NCBI GenBank assembly: GCA_018398805.1
Contig: JAGFBZ010000177.1
Location: 227,490 to 291,489, forward strand
Direction: 5' to 3'
Length of the DNA stretch: 64,000 nucleotides
Source: Hirundichthys speculiger
Lineage: Eukaryota > Chordata > Actinopteri > Beloniformes > Exocoetidae
Part shown: positions 21,927 through 32,443 of the stretch, piece by piece
Layout: each line of letters opens with the position of its first letter
Numbering within the stretch: the stretch's first letter is position 1
Notes under the pieces: model-generated
Database searches by the model: none
What the model was told of the DNA's origin: nothing
Seen by the model: the letters and a program-made list of their open reading frames with translations, nothing else
Program-made: the position numbers and the translations under genes

Positions 21927-23505
21927 TGGAGCCAGTAAAATCTTTTATTTATGCAGTGTGCTCAGTTTTTATTTACTCCTGCCTAGTTATATGTAAACTT
22001 ATTTTTATATTTCTGCTGTGATCTCATATGTGTTACCTTTATTTGCATACCAAGTTAATTCAAATGCAGCTTGTGTTTGCTGAGATATACTTCTTTTAAT
22101 TTCAGTATGTCTTGCTGGGAAGGAGTTTTAACAAGACTTTTAGTTATGTCTTTAGAAAAACAGGGCATGAACCTCACCCTACACACTAATTTTGTTCATA
22201 TTTACACTCATTAAGGCCCATGAAAGTGCTGCCTCTGAAGTAAAGACCAACAGAATAATACATATTTATAGCACATTATTTATTCACTAGGATTATTACA
22301 CAACGTGGGAATAACCATACGCACATATGAGGTGCAGGACATTATTCTGAATTAGCATTCACACACACGTATGAAACCAAACTCTCACACACCATACTGA
22401 AAACCTTTCACACACACACAAGTGAAGCCTTATACAGATACACGTGAAACCCTCTCATACATACAACTAAAATTTCCGCTGCATGTGTGAGAGGAAAGTT
22501 TCAGTTGAAAGAGAAGTTGGTTGGTTAGCCAAGTAGCGTGATACAGGTAACGGTGGGGAATTTGCGATGTCATTTCAGCAACTAAAAACCAGTCTGACCG
22601 AAGCGACGGACTTAATTATTAGTATTCTGGCTCCAGCAGAGTCCACCCGCACACTCAGAAATGTTTCAACTAGAAAAACAAGGAGGATCTAAAGAACATG
22701 CATCATTTCTAGAAGGTCTGATTGTATCTACTTGCTGTCGGTGGTGATGGGACGCTGTCACGCTGATAGGAGAGGAGACGAGAGGCGACTGTCCAGTATC
22801 CGTATTTGGAGCTATGGGGGTCGTTAGGAGCCCAAGAACCACGGTCTCAGGCTTGGAGGTGCCGTTGGATGCTGTTGGATGGAGATCCCCACCCAACAAC
22901 GCCAGCAGAACCAGATCATCTGCAGAAAGCAGGAACCCCTCCACTCCTTGGCTGCACCTACAACTTCTGTCCATCAACGTCACGAACAGACGCTTAAAAC
23001 TGCTAATCAGCGGACAGACGGTGCAGGTCCCTTAGTTTTGTGTCTGGCTCCAAGCAGATTATAGTTAACGTACCGACTCCAATCAGCTCAGATGTCAGAA
23101 ATCCTGAGAGTGAAATCAATGGCTTCTTTGCTCACCACATGTGTGTGCAGATGTGACGGCAGCAGAGCAGCGTTAGAAACGTGACTAAGCCTGTGAACCG
23201 GGTCTGCTGCCCAGCCAGAACCAGCCGTAAAGAGATTTAAAGCTGCTGTCGAGGAACAGCCATGTAAACCCCGCGAGGATTTACATATGTAAAGTTCCTA
23301 CAATCCAGTGAAGACACAACGGTTGTTGTCTTTATTTGTTGTTTTAAGGTTAGTTGAGTGTGAAATAAAACACTTTTCAGTCTTTTTTACATTATGTCTG
23401 CCATTATGTCATTACATTTTTACATTTACCGGTGATCTAGTCCTCTGACCATCTCACCTCAGTGCTGCTACCTGCATCTGTTTATGTAGTCATTTCATTC
23501 CGTGC
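21927..23505. other. No recognised gene; degenerate periodic CA-rich block
   Basis: At about 22360-22480 there are irregularly spaced TCACACAC and GTGAAACC/ATGAAACC motifs that look like a decayed tandem repeat. The frames at 22666-23064 overlap on both strands and are not recognised. Confidence 0.4.
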
Positions 23506-23578
23506 GTTTACATGGGAAAATTAATTCCTCTTTAATTCAGAATTAAAGTTAAATCCGAATAAAAGTTACCATGTAAAC
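23506..23578. repeat. Short element bounded by a 10-bp inverted repeat
   Basis: GTTTACATGG (23506-23515) and CCATGTAAAC (23569-23578) are exact reverse complements around an AT-rich core rich in AATTC/GAATT. It may be a fragment of a MITE that continues to about 23740. No target duplication was found. Confidence 0.45.
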
Positions 23579-23799
23579 ACCTAATTCCAAATGAAAATAT
23601 CCATTCCCAATTAAACTTAATTTTGAAGTAAGTGGCTGGTTTATTCTGATTTTAAATCCGAATAGAATAATTCCGCGGTCATGTATATGCTCATTCCACT
23701 TTAAATTAATTCCTGTCTTTCTGCGCATGCTCATATCCCTTCATGGAGGACGCATCCAGCGGATGAGATGGTGAAGTATCCCAGAACAACCACATAGGT

Positions 23800-24002
23800 C
23801 GGGGGTGGCCAACCCTGGTCCTTGAGAGCTGCGACCCTGCATGTCTTGGATGTTTCCTTGTTTTAACGCACCTGACTCAAATGAATGGGTCACCACCAGG
23901 GTGTCATCCAGGTCTGCACAGGTCTGATAACGACCCATTCATGCAGGGAATCATCTAAGATGTGCAGGTTTGCAGCTCTTGAGGACCAGGGTAGGCCACC
24001 CG
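23800..24002. mobile_element. hAT-type MITE, 203 bp, perfect target duplication
   Basis: ACATAGGT flanks the element on both sides (23792-23799 and 24003-24010). The termini CGGGGGTGGCCAACCCTGGT and the complement of ACCAGGGTAGGCCACCCG form a long inverted repeat. It belongs to the same broad family as the nested element at 46713-46928: both share ends of the type GGGTGGCC/GGGTGTCC plus TGCACAGGTC/TGCACAAGTC and CCCATTCAT inside. Confidence 0.93.
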
Positions 24003-24010
24003 ACATAGGT

Positions 24011-25352
24011 CTTCTACCTTAAAGCCTGTAGTTACGATTAGAAATTTCGTCCGACGTGTTCAGAGATGCGCTCTGACATTATCACGTAAGCTCGTCTGCT
24101 GTTTCAGTAGCAGAAAGACCAAACTCCATCTTCCAGTCTTCCCAAGTCCATTCTTCAAAGTCAAACTTGCCAAGTAGGAAATATGGAAGTCCAAACATGA
24201 TGTTTGGTGTTGAGAAACAACTACGTATTCTGTTGTTCGAATTGACACCAAGCAGCCTGCAGTCCAACGTTAGCATGAACGCAGCTTCATGTGGTTTTAT
24301 GTTCTGAGCATGTAATGTGAAGGTCAGTTCAGACGTGGGTGATGTTTAACGTCGAGGCTCAAAAAGCTGTTTTCAGGAGAGACAGACCAGCGCATTTATC
24401 CATTAGAGCTCAATTCAAGCAAGCAACACATTTCCAGGCCATTTGTGGGTTTGGGTCATCTCCATGAGCGTTAGCGTGCTGGCGCTGCAGCAGTGTGATG
24501 TTTCTGAGAGGGGCTGCTGTCCAGGTGTTAACGGAGTCATCAGCAGGTACATGGTGTCGAGAAAAGCACCGAATGGCAGTGATCCCATGCAGATGCTTGT
24601 CAGAACGCCAACATCCCTTCAAAAGTCAGAGCTTTCCAAAGTTTCTGCCTCTAAAAGCAACATCGGTTTTCCATTTCTACATCTGCGTTGCACGGTAGTA
24701 ATAAATGAACGATTTTCTACCTCTTAGGCAGAGTGGTCTCAGACTTCTCTTCTATATAAAGTCCTTTCAGAGAAATATATTTCCGTATAAAGTATGGTTG
24801 AATGCTTTATGGACACGAATGCTGAGACGTTTCAATTTAGAGCAAATGGGGCCGATGGATCAAAACAAGCAGTCGGGCCTCTATTTTCATCTGTTCGTCG
24901 CAGTATTGAGGACTGATTCATTGGTGTTTTTTCCCCTCTGCTGACTGAGAACAAGCAGGCAACAAACATGTATCCTTCAACAGGAAATAAGACCAATCCA
25001 GACGAGTGGGCCAGGCCGTCTATTACAGACGCTGCTGGAGGGGAAACGGAGTCTTCGAAGGATAAACGCGGATATTAAGGTGGGAGATGGAGTCGTTCTG
25101 ATTACATTAAAGCACAGGAGAAGATAAACTGTTTCATTTCAAAGGTTTTGAGTATCAGGATGTAATAAAAAAAATATCTGGTCCTTTCCACCTTTTAAGA
25201 AGAGGTTAATGCAACTAAGATGAACAGGACATGGCTCTGGTTCTTGGACAAAAACAAAGTCAAAATGCAGATGAAGATGAAATGGAGCAGTAGTTTCACA
25301 TGACTGTCTGCATGATTAATTATTGTGGGAAGTTGCAGCTGCAGTTGCAACC
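24011..25352. other. No recognised gene
   Basis: A minus frame at 24082-24276 reads through sequence with plausible composition (FDFEEWTWEDWKMEF) but matches nothing I know. The rest is unassigned. Confidence 0.45.
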
Positions 25353-25414
25353 TTTCAAATACTTGAGAACCAGTGTTTCCATTCACACAAACACTGGTTC
25401 TCAAGTATTTGAAA
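25353..25414. repeat. Perfect 26-bp hairpin with a 10-base loop
   Basis: Positions 25353-25378 and 25389-25414 are exact reverse complements around CCATTCACAC. The arm contains ACTTGAGAACCAGTGTTT. The identity stops abruptly at both arm ends. It could fold as an RNA stem-loop or be a snap-back inverted duplication. Confidence 0.95.
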
Positions 25415-25749
25415 CATAAATCACATAAACGTGTCCTTGTTGGGTTTATTGGCTTTATTACATGAATCTCATTCCTAATTGTGTCATTTACATTTGACTG
25501 ACAAATATGCACCGCATTAAGTTTATTAGCCTGTTTATGATAAATCTGTCATCCAAAAGGATGGAAATTTAACATCCAGTTGAAATACATAAATGTTAAA
25601 AACCAGGCCTGAATATTTCTAAACGAATCACTATATTAGATCACTGTGTTGTTCGTGAGGTTTCTAATTTTATGAAATGTCCTTCTTTGCCCAGCAGAGC
25701 AGAGCATCTCCACCGGCTCTGATGCTGCCGTCAGGTAGCCAGGAGATTG

Positions 25750-26166
25750 TTACCTCCGCCAAGGACGTCATGTTTATCTGTCTGTCTGTCTGTGTTCAAG
25801 ATAACTCAAAAAGTTATGGACGGATTTTGATGAAATTTTCAGGAGTTGTCAGAAATGTGAAAATGAAGAACTGATTTCAATTTGGGTGTGATCCTGGAAG
25901 GAAGTCCTGGATTCTGGATCACTTTCAAATTTTCGATAACATTCCAGTCAATCGGGCCAAAAATTTTGTTTCTCAATATCTCTGTTAATTATTGCCCAAA
26001 ACTCATGAAATTTGACTTAGGGATTGACGTTGGGAACCTCTATCTAATTTCAAAGGCTGATCCGGATCTGATCCGGATATGATTTTATCGCAATCTGTAA
26101 ATCACTATATGGGGAAATTGTTGCACTTGGCGGAGGTCTGCGCTCTCTGAGTGCTTTTCTAGTTGA
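25750..26166 (+). mobile_element. Dispersed ~420-bp repeat, forward copy
   Basis: The repeat starts TTACCTCCGCCAAGG, contains a (TCTG)n run, AAGTTATGGACGGATTTTGA and TGAAATTTTCAGGA, and ends TTGGCGGAGGTCTGCG then GAGTGCTTTTCTAGTTGA. The inner ACCTCCGCCAAG / CTTGGCGGAGGT form an inverted-repeat pair, suggesting a DNA-transposon origin. This motif set is widespread in animal genomes. The class is not certain. Confidence 0.8.
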
Positions 26167-26775
26167 AATGTTTTATGGGTTATTTTATCTGGTGTCAAGA
26201 AGAGACTGAAAGCAAAGACCAACAGAAAGTTTAATACACAAAGATTAATACAAGGTTTAATATTCCATGCAGAATATTTAATCGGCTGAGTTTGGTAGAC
26301 TCTCTCAACACCACAGAAAGAGATGAGGAGACACAAAGACTGTAGGACTGTTGTTTTTTTATAACTCCAGTAGGCGGGTCTTCGTGTTTTTCTGCATAAT
26401 TCTCCTTTTTCTCAAAATCCAAATGACCGGCAGCTTTAAGTCACAAGTCCAGACACATGCTGTTGATTGTCTCAGTCCAGAAGCTGAGATGTCACTTAAG
26501 TGTGTTTATCTGTGCAGCCACAAAGTTTTGGAAATCAGCAGGTCAGGAAGTCAGGAGGGTATAAGACACAGCAAAATTCCTGAGGACCATAAAAGTTTGG
26601 TCTTTAACCTGCTGATGTGCACTAAACCTTTGAGCTAATTATGAAATCCTAACATTGTGGAGGCATCCACCTGTGTCTTCTGGAGTTTGATCATTTTTTT
26701 TTCACACTAAAAAAGGCTGAATGGCGATAAATACACAAGAGGTGCCTTGACTGAAGCAGGTGCATGATGGGATCT
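26167..26775. other. Spacer between the inverted repeat pair; no gene seen
   Basis: The ~600 bases hold a short plus frame (26351-26638) and opposing minus frames, none recognised. Confidence 0.5.
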
Positions 26776-27198
26776 TCAACTAGAAAAGCACTCAGAGAGC
26801 GCAGACCTCCGCCAAGTGCAACAATTCCCCCATATAGCGATTTACAGATTGCAATCAAATCCGCCTTCTGGATTAGATCCACATCAGCCTTTGAAATTTG
26901 ATAGAGGTTCCTCATTGTCAATCCCTGAGTCAAATTTCATGAGTTTTGGGCAATAATTATCGGAGATATTGAGAAACAAAATTTTCCCCCATTGACCGCA
27001 ATGTTATCGAAAATTTGAAAGTGATCCAGAATCCAGGATTTCTTCCGGATCACAGCCAAAATGAAATCAGTTCTTCCTTTTCACATTTCTGACAATTCCT
27101 GAAAATTCCATCAAAATCCATAAATAAGTTTTCTTCTTGTACACAGACAGACAGACAGATGAACGCTGGCAAAAACATAACCTCCTTGGTGGAGGTAA
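26776..27198 (-). mobile_element. Dispersed ~420-bp repeat, inverted copy
   Basis: This is a second copy of the 25750-26166 repeat in the opposite orientation, starting TCAACTAGAAAAGC and ending GGAGGTAA, with the complementary (CAGA)n run at about 27143-27160. The two are clearly diverged but collinear over their whole length. Confidence 0.85.
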
Positions 27199-29098
27199 TA
27201 AGGAACCTGAGGAGGTCCTGGAAGGTGCTAGTGTCCCTACTCAGGTAGTCTCTAAAAAAAGTCTCTCAAACAAAAAAAATCCTCAAATGTAAACTGTGCA
27301 TGAGCGTAGAAAGAGTTTACCCAAACTAAATTAACTGAGTTAAATACTTTGGTATCTTTATCTCAACCCATCACAGGCTTTTTTTTTTTTTTTAATGTTA
27401 GCTGTCCAAATGCCACATCATGAAATAGACTCATGCATTTATTAACAGTGATACGAGGGTATTTAAAAGCACAGACTAATTATGTTGCCCCGCCAGTGTC
27501 AGAGCGGCAAACATGTCTTTCTCTGGTCGTAAAGGGCACAGATAAACGACTTCCAGCCTGTTCCTGTAATTACACGCAGCCTCGCTGAAGGTCTTTCAGC
27601 GGAGGTTGACTGTTAATGCCCCAAACTAAAGGAGGATCTGCTCTTGGACATGTGATCTCGTATGTGACGGCTCAAAATAATGTGCTTCCAGATGGAAAGT
27701 ACGGATAATGTTTACACAAAAGCACCTGCTCAACCGTCACTACATCTTGTGATTGTGTCTCCGTGACAACAAAAGCCATCTAAAGAGAGCTCCTCCAAAG
27801 TCTTGTACACAGACGTTAAACAATAACCATGTGATTTTTTTTTAAATTTCTTAGATCTATCTTTCCCGCCACTGATCTCCAGCTTAGACTCTCCTGACTC
27901 CTCTGTGCTGCACAATAAGGCTGACAGACCGTAACTGATTAATAGGAAGCTTTTTTCTCATGTTCATCACTTCTGTTGACATTGAAAAGCAGCCTGCTCA
28001 AGAGTACCATAGAATTACGTGCTAGCTTGCAATGCTAATGCACATTTAGTACACTTCCACAGTCACTTGACAGCAGAAAAGAAACGGATGGAGCTGAAAA
28101 CTGAATCAAAGGCACCATGAGAGGACGTTGGTGCCCCGGGTCCCCGGGGGCCGGGGCCGCTGACAGTAACTGAGATGCATCACGGCGGCTCTGAAAGTGA
28201 TCTGTCGGTGGACGGATGTGAGATAGCTCCCACATGACTCGGCGAAATCAAGCTTTCCTCCGCGTTTGGTTTGTGAATGCATGGCTGTGCAGCCACAGTC
28301 AGCTGAATATTCCAGCTAAATGAGTTTGCTCGTCGCTCTCAGAAGCAAAATCTATAAAGCAGCTACTTTGGCATTTAGAAAACCCATTCAGCATGATTGA
28401 AACAATCCAGCTGAAACCACTACAGTCAGCCTTTTCATTCCCAGGAGCCACTATATCTCACATATGATGCACTCAAATACTCTGAGAAAGGAAGCAATCT
28501 CCATATCAACACAAAGAAATGACATCCTCTTTTCTCTCTCTCTCTCTCTTTTTATCCCAACACAGGACTGAGTCCCTGATGCAGTTCAGTGCGCGGCAGT
28601 GAAAAGAAGAAAACAAGGTTTTATGAGGCAGAGTAGATGGCACAGCGAGGTTATTTCAGCCGGCAGTCACAATCAACTCCGCTGGAGAAAAAAAAACACG
28701 GATGATGATGACAAACTTGTCTGTGGGAGGAAACGTTCTGTCGATTATTTACTGAAATGGTGCACGGCATGCATGAGCGTGCATGAGAGACGGTGTGACC
28801 TGAAGGCAGATGGCGTTCGTCATCTCACAGAGTCGAAATCATCACATTTATATGTTTTTAAGTAAAGCAGCACGTGAATGATCTTTGTGGACCCGTGACG
28901 TTGGGTCACTGCTGGAGCCGAGCGACATGACCTCAAATCAATGTCACGATTAATTAAACATGTTGCCTCGATTACGATTAATGAGCAGTTATCACAGCAT
29001 GATTGTAGTTTTGTTTGACCTCATAGATCAGTGATGGTTTTTGCTGCAAATATGCTCAAGTATTAAAACAGAGATATTTTTTAAATGTTAGACTACGT
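27199..29098. other. No recognised gene
   Basis: There is a T-run at about 27379-27395, a (TC)n run at about 28535-28550 and a G/C-rich patch at about 28128-28160. The short frames are not recognised. Confidence 0.5.
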
Positions 29099-29457
29099 CA
29101 GTGATTCCCAAAGTGTGGGCCGTCATGGTACTGCACGTGGGCCGTGAGAGGTCATTAAAATTAAACAAATATGTTTTAAATCCTCAATCTTTTTAAAATA
29201 TGTTTTTAATTACTGAAAAATATTAATGACATGATTGAAAAACATTAAGAAGTAACAAAACAAAACAGTTAAGTGTTATTCTACTGTCAACCTAATATAA
29301 TAAGTGTCACCTTATTTGTTGACCCCTTACATTAATGTCAGAACATAGCTTCTAGTCTTGAATGTTGGTCACAGTTGTGATTAAAGGTTTGGGTGGACCG
29401 CGGAGATCTTTCACATTTCAAATTGGGCCTTGGTATTCTGAAGTTTGGGAATGGCTG
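29099..29457. mobile_element. hAT-type MITE (family shared with 13278-13554), 359 bp
   Basis: The target duplication GACTACGT (29091-29098 and 29458-29465) is perfect. The ends CAGTGATTCCCAAAG and (complement) CAGCCATTCCCAAAC form the same imperfect inverted repeat as the copy at 13278-13554. This copy is about 80 bases longer in the middle. Confidence 0.95.
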
Positions 29458-29465
29458 GACTACGT

Positions 29466-29914
29466 CATTGATTATTAAAATGAGCGAAAGGAAACATGCA
29501 AATATTAACTAGATACGGTTATTGGTTGAATAGTGGAAAAGAAATAACTGACATGTGTGAGATTATGTCAGTCTTCAACTGTCGGACTCATCCGAGGGTT
29601 TGCAGGGGCGTCTTTCTCTCCCGTGGTGTCCTACAGGCAGGATCACCACAGTCGGTCCTCGTCTGTCCTTCGCTGTACTGACGGGAACGTAGAGTTAGCG
29701 TTCGGGCCAGCACGTCCATATTCGTCCCTGTTTTGTCCACACCCTCACACTAACTCGGTGCCATCCGAGTCAGTGGGAGTTTGCATAGTCACAAGTTTGT
29801 TGGTTTCAACTAGCGCTGCCACCCAGTGGAGACTATTTTCTCCGTATTCGGGTTTCCCCTATTCAGCCCAGCTCCAGTAGCTGGACATCTCCCCGCTTTT
29901 TCTTTACTGTGCTT
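29466..29914. other. No recognised gene
   Basis: The overlapping plus frames 29496-29681 and 29557-29880 carry no known domain. Confidence 0.5.
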
Positions 29915-30735
29915 TAGGGGTCTTCACGGGTCCACTTTCATGGACTTGAACCCCCATGGACCCGTTAAAACGCGAGCCAAAACTGTCCCGACCCGAGCCA
30001 TTATCATGAGTCCAGGTTCCTGAATGAACCCACAACATTTGGACCCAGAACCGACCTGACCCGAGTCTTTAGTTTCCGACCACGCACCGAACTGAGATAC
30101 CCGAATAGAACTGAGATAATACAGCCCATAGTTGCTCATGTTAAAGTTGTCTAGCGTTGAATAAAACTTGATTTTCTTACCTAAAGTTGTCTTCTTCTAC
30201 CGGTTCAGTAGCCTTAGTAACTGCTAATGCTAATAGTTAGCAGTCAGGACACTGGTCAGGACGTGTCGTGAACATATTCTCTTATCCATCGTTGTCATGT
30301 TGGTGATCCGTTGTGCTTTACAGCTGCCGGGCAAACCGCTAATAACACGCTACGGCAACACGGTTGTTTCATGACAAACACGCCACGTTAATTAATAATC
30401 ATTTAACTGCCCCGAGTCCTGACATTAGCTAAACCAAACTACTGTTGGTTTTTGCTTACTTTTGCTTCACCTGTCACCTGAGATTTCACAGCCTATTGGA
30501 TGGAAGGGGGCGGGGACTGGGGGGAGTGACAGCGGATTGACAGCCGCCACCGCCAATGTCTTTACCTCTCTCTGGTAAGCGCAGACCCAGCCTGTCAGAG
30601 AGCACCGACCGGAACCGAGACTAACTGTACCGATTCCGACCCGAACCCGGAGTCATGTCTTGTGATTGGACCCGAGATGCGATTCGGGTCGGAACCTCGG
30701 GATTTGGGGTTGTTGAGTTGTTCCGAAGACCTCTA
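29915..30735. mobile_element. hAT-type non-autonomous element, 821 bp
   Basis: The target duplication CTGTGCTT (29907-29914 and 30736-30743) is perfect. The termini TAGGGGTCTTCACGG and (complement) TAGAGGTCTTCGG form an imperfect inverted repeat. Many ACCCGA/GACCCG motifs cluster within about 200 bases of each end, the pattern of subterminal transposase-binding sites. No coding sequence is present. Confidence 0.95.
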
Positions 30736-30743
30736 CTGTGCTT

Positions 30744-31987
30744 TTATTTACCAGCTTGTAGACACATTCACGTCACTGTCGTGAAACGGTGAAAACCTCC
30801 TCAGTGATCTACAAGGGAGGGAAAAACCTCCCAAAAAAACTGTTACATGACCAGCTGGGCAGGTCCAGTTCCCTGGGTCCTGTTACGGGTGAGATAACTA
30901 ATGCAAAGGACTCTTGTTTGATCATGAGATGGTGTTGGGAGGTGGAATAGGTTGGAAGGAGAGTCTGGCCCAGCTTCAACTCAACACACACAGGCCTTAG
31001 AAGATCAAAATGAAGATGATAAATGAACACAACTGTGAGGGGAAACATAAAATATATCATCTATTGTGATAAAACTAGGGTTTCTCAGGTCCTTCACTCT
31101 CACTGATGACAGATTTTGACCATTATACCATCTAACTACTAATATTTCCACACATTGACCAGCGTCAGAGCTAAAAGCAGCCGGTGGAGAGCTACCATCC
31201 TCTCTGCTGCTGTCAGAGAGCACAGGTGTCTACTGAAATTAAATATAAAAAGGAGGTACGGTTCAGCAAGAGCATTTCTGAAATAATATAGCACTTTAAT
31301 GTCAAGTAGGTCAGATAAGGATATAGATACCAATTTTCACAAATGCACTTCCCCCGGGCACTTCCATTACACGTGTAGAAAAAAAGCCTGTCCTCCCATT
31401 AGCTTGAGCTGGGGGGGTGTCGTCTGATGGAGCTTCCAGGGAGGAAGACACAGTCTAAAATTCAGCATAAAACATGCCAGTTTATGGCCGGGAGTTTCAG
31501 AAGAACCATCTAAAACGTTCTAGGCTGTTAACCGTCAAATCCTGTCCGCTGAGTGGCAAAGGTCCCTCCGACAGATCTGAAAGGCTGCCAGCTCTGCAGA
31601 TGAAGAACACAAACGTATCCAGTATTACAAGCCTGTGATTTGACCCCTCACATCCGTCAGGGAATGCAGGGAATGAACAAGTTGAAGCTAAAGACCAGAC
31701 GAGCCGGTGAGACCACAGCGCCAACCCGAGTAAAGAAAAATGAGCTTCAAGGAGCGACGTAGACTGGACAGAGATCATTAAACAGTCTCGTTTCTGTATC
31801 GCCCCGTATAACGGACACAGTGTCGATGCCTAACGAAGACCGCTGTGAAGGCTGAGAGCAGGCGCCTCCGTAATAGGACTGACGCTACTGGACGCGAGGC
31901 TCTGAGTGAGCCAATTTAAAGATGTTCTGCTGGCTGCAATGAGATGGCAGCAGCGTTGCTAACAACCTCGGATCAACGTGTCTTTCA
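30744..31987. other. No recognised gene
   Basis: The minus frames at 30809-31333 and 31497-31778 overlap others and contain no domain I know. Confidence 0.5.
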
Positions 31988-32443
31988 CTGCTGTTCCTAC
32001 TCCACCATAGGCCCTTATGGATGTTCCTACTCCACCACAGGCCCTTATGGATGTTCCTACTCCACCGCAGGCCCTTATGGATGTTCCTACTCCACCGCAG
32101 GCCCTTATGGATGTTCCTACTCCACCGCAGGCCCTTATGGATGTTCCTACTCCACCGCAGGCCCTTATGGATGTTCCTACTCCACCGCAGGCCCTTATGG
32201 ATGTTCTTACTCCACCGCAGGCCCTTATGGATGTTCCTACTCCACCGCAGGCCCTTATGGATGTTCCTACTCCATCGCAGGCCCTTATGGATGTTCCTAC
32301 TCAACCGCAGGCCCTTATGGATGTTCTTACTCCACCGCAGGCCCTTATGGATGTTCCTACTCCACCGCAGGCCCTTATGGATGTTCCTACTCCACCGCAG
32401 GCCCTTATGGATGTTCCTACTCCACCGCAGGCCCTTATGGATG
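31988..32443 (+). repeat. 30-bp minisatellite, about 15 copies
   Basis: Fourteen full units begin every 30 bases from 32011 to 32401, with partial units at both ends. The unit is GCCCTTATGGATGTTCC plus TACTCCACCGCAG. Copies are nearly identical, with single substitutions such as CTTAC for CCTAC and CATCG for CACCG. Because 30 is a multiple of 3, the array stays open in all three plus frames and in minus frames, producing decapeptide-repeat translations. The flanks share TGTCTTTCACTGCT on both sides. Confidence 0.97.

Noticed and set aside
24082..24276. Minus frame possibly from a Harbinger-type transposon
   Set aside because: I could not match any diagnostic motif or find terminal repeats with a 3-bp duplication.
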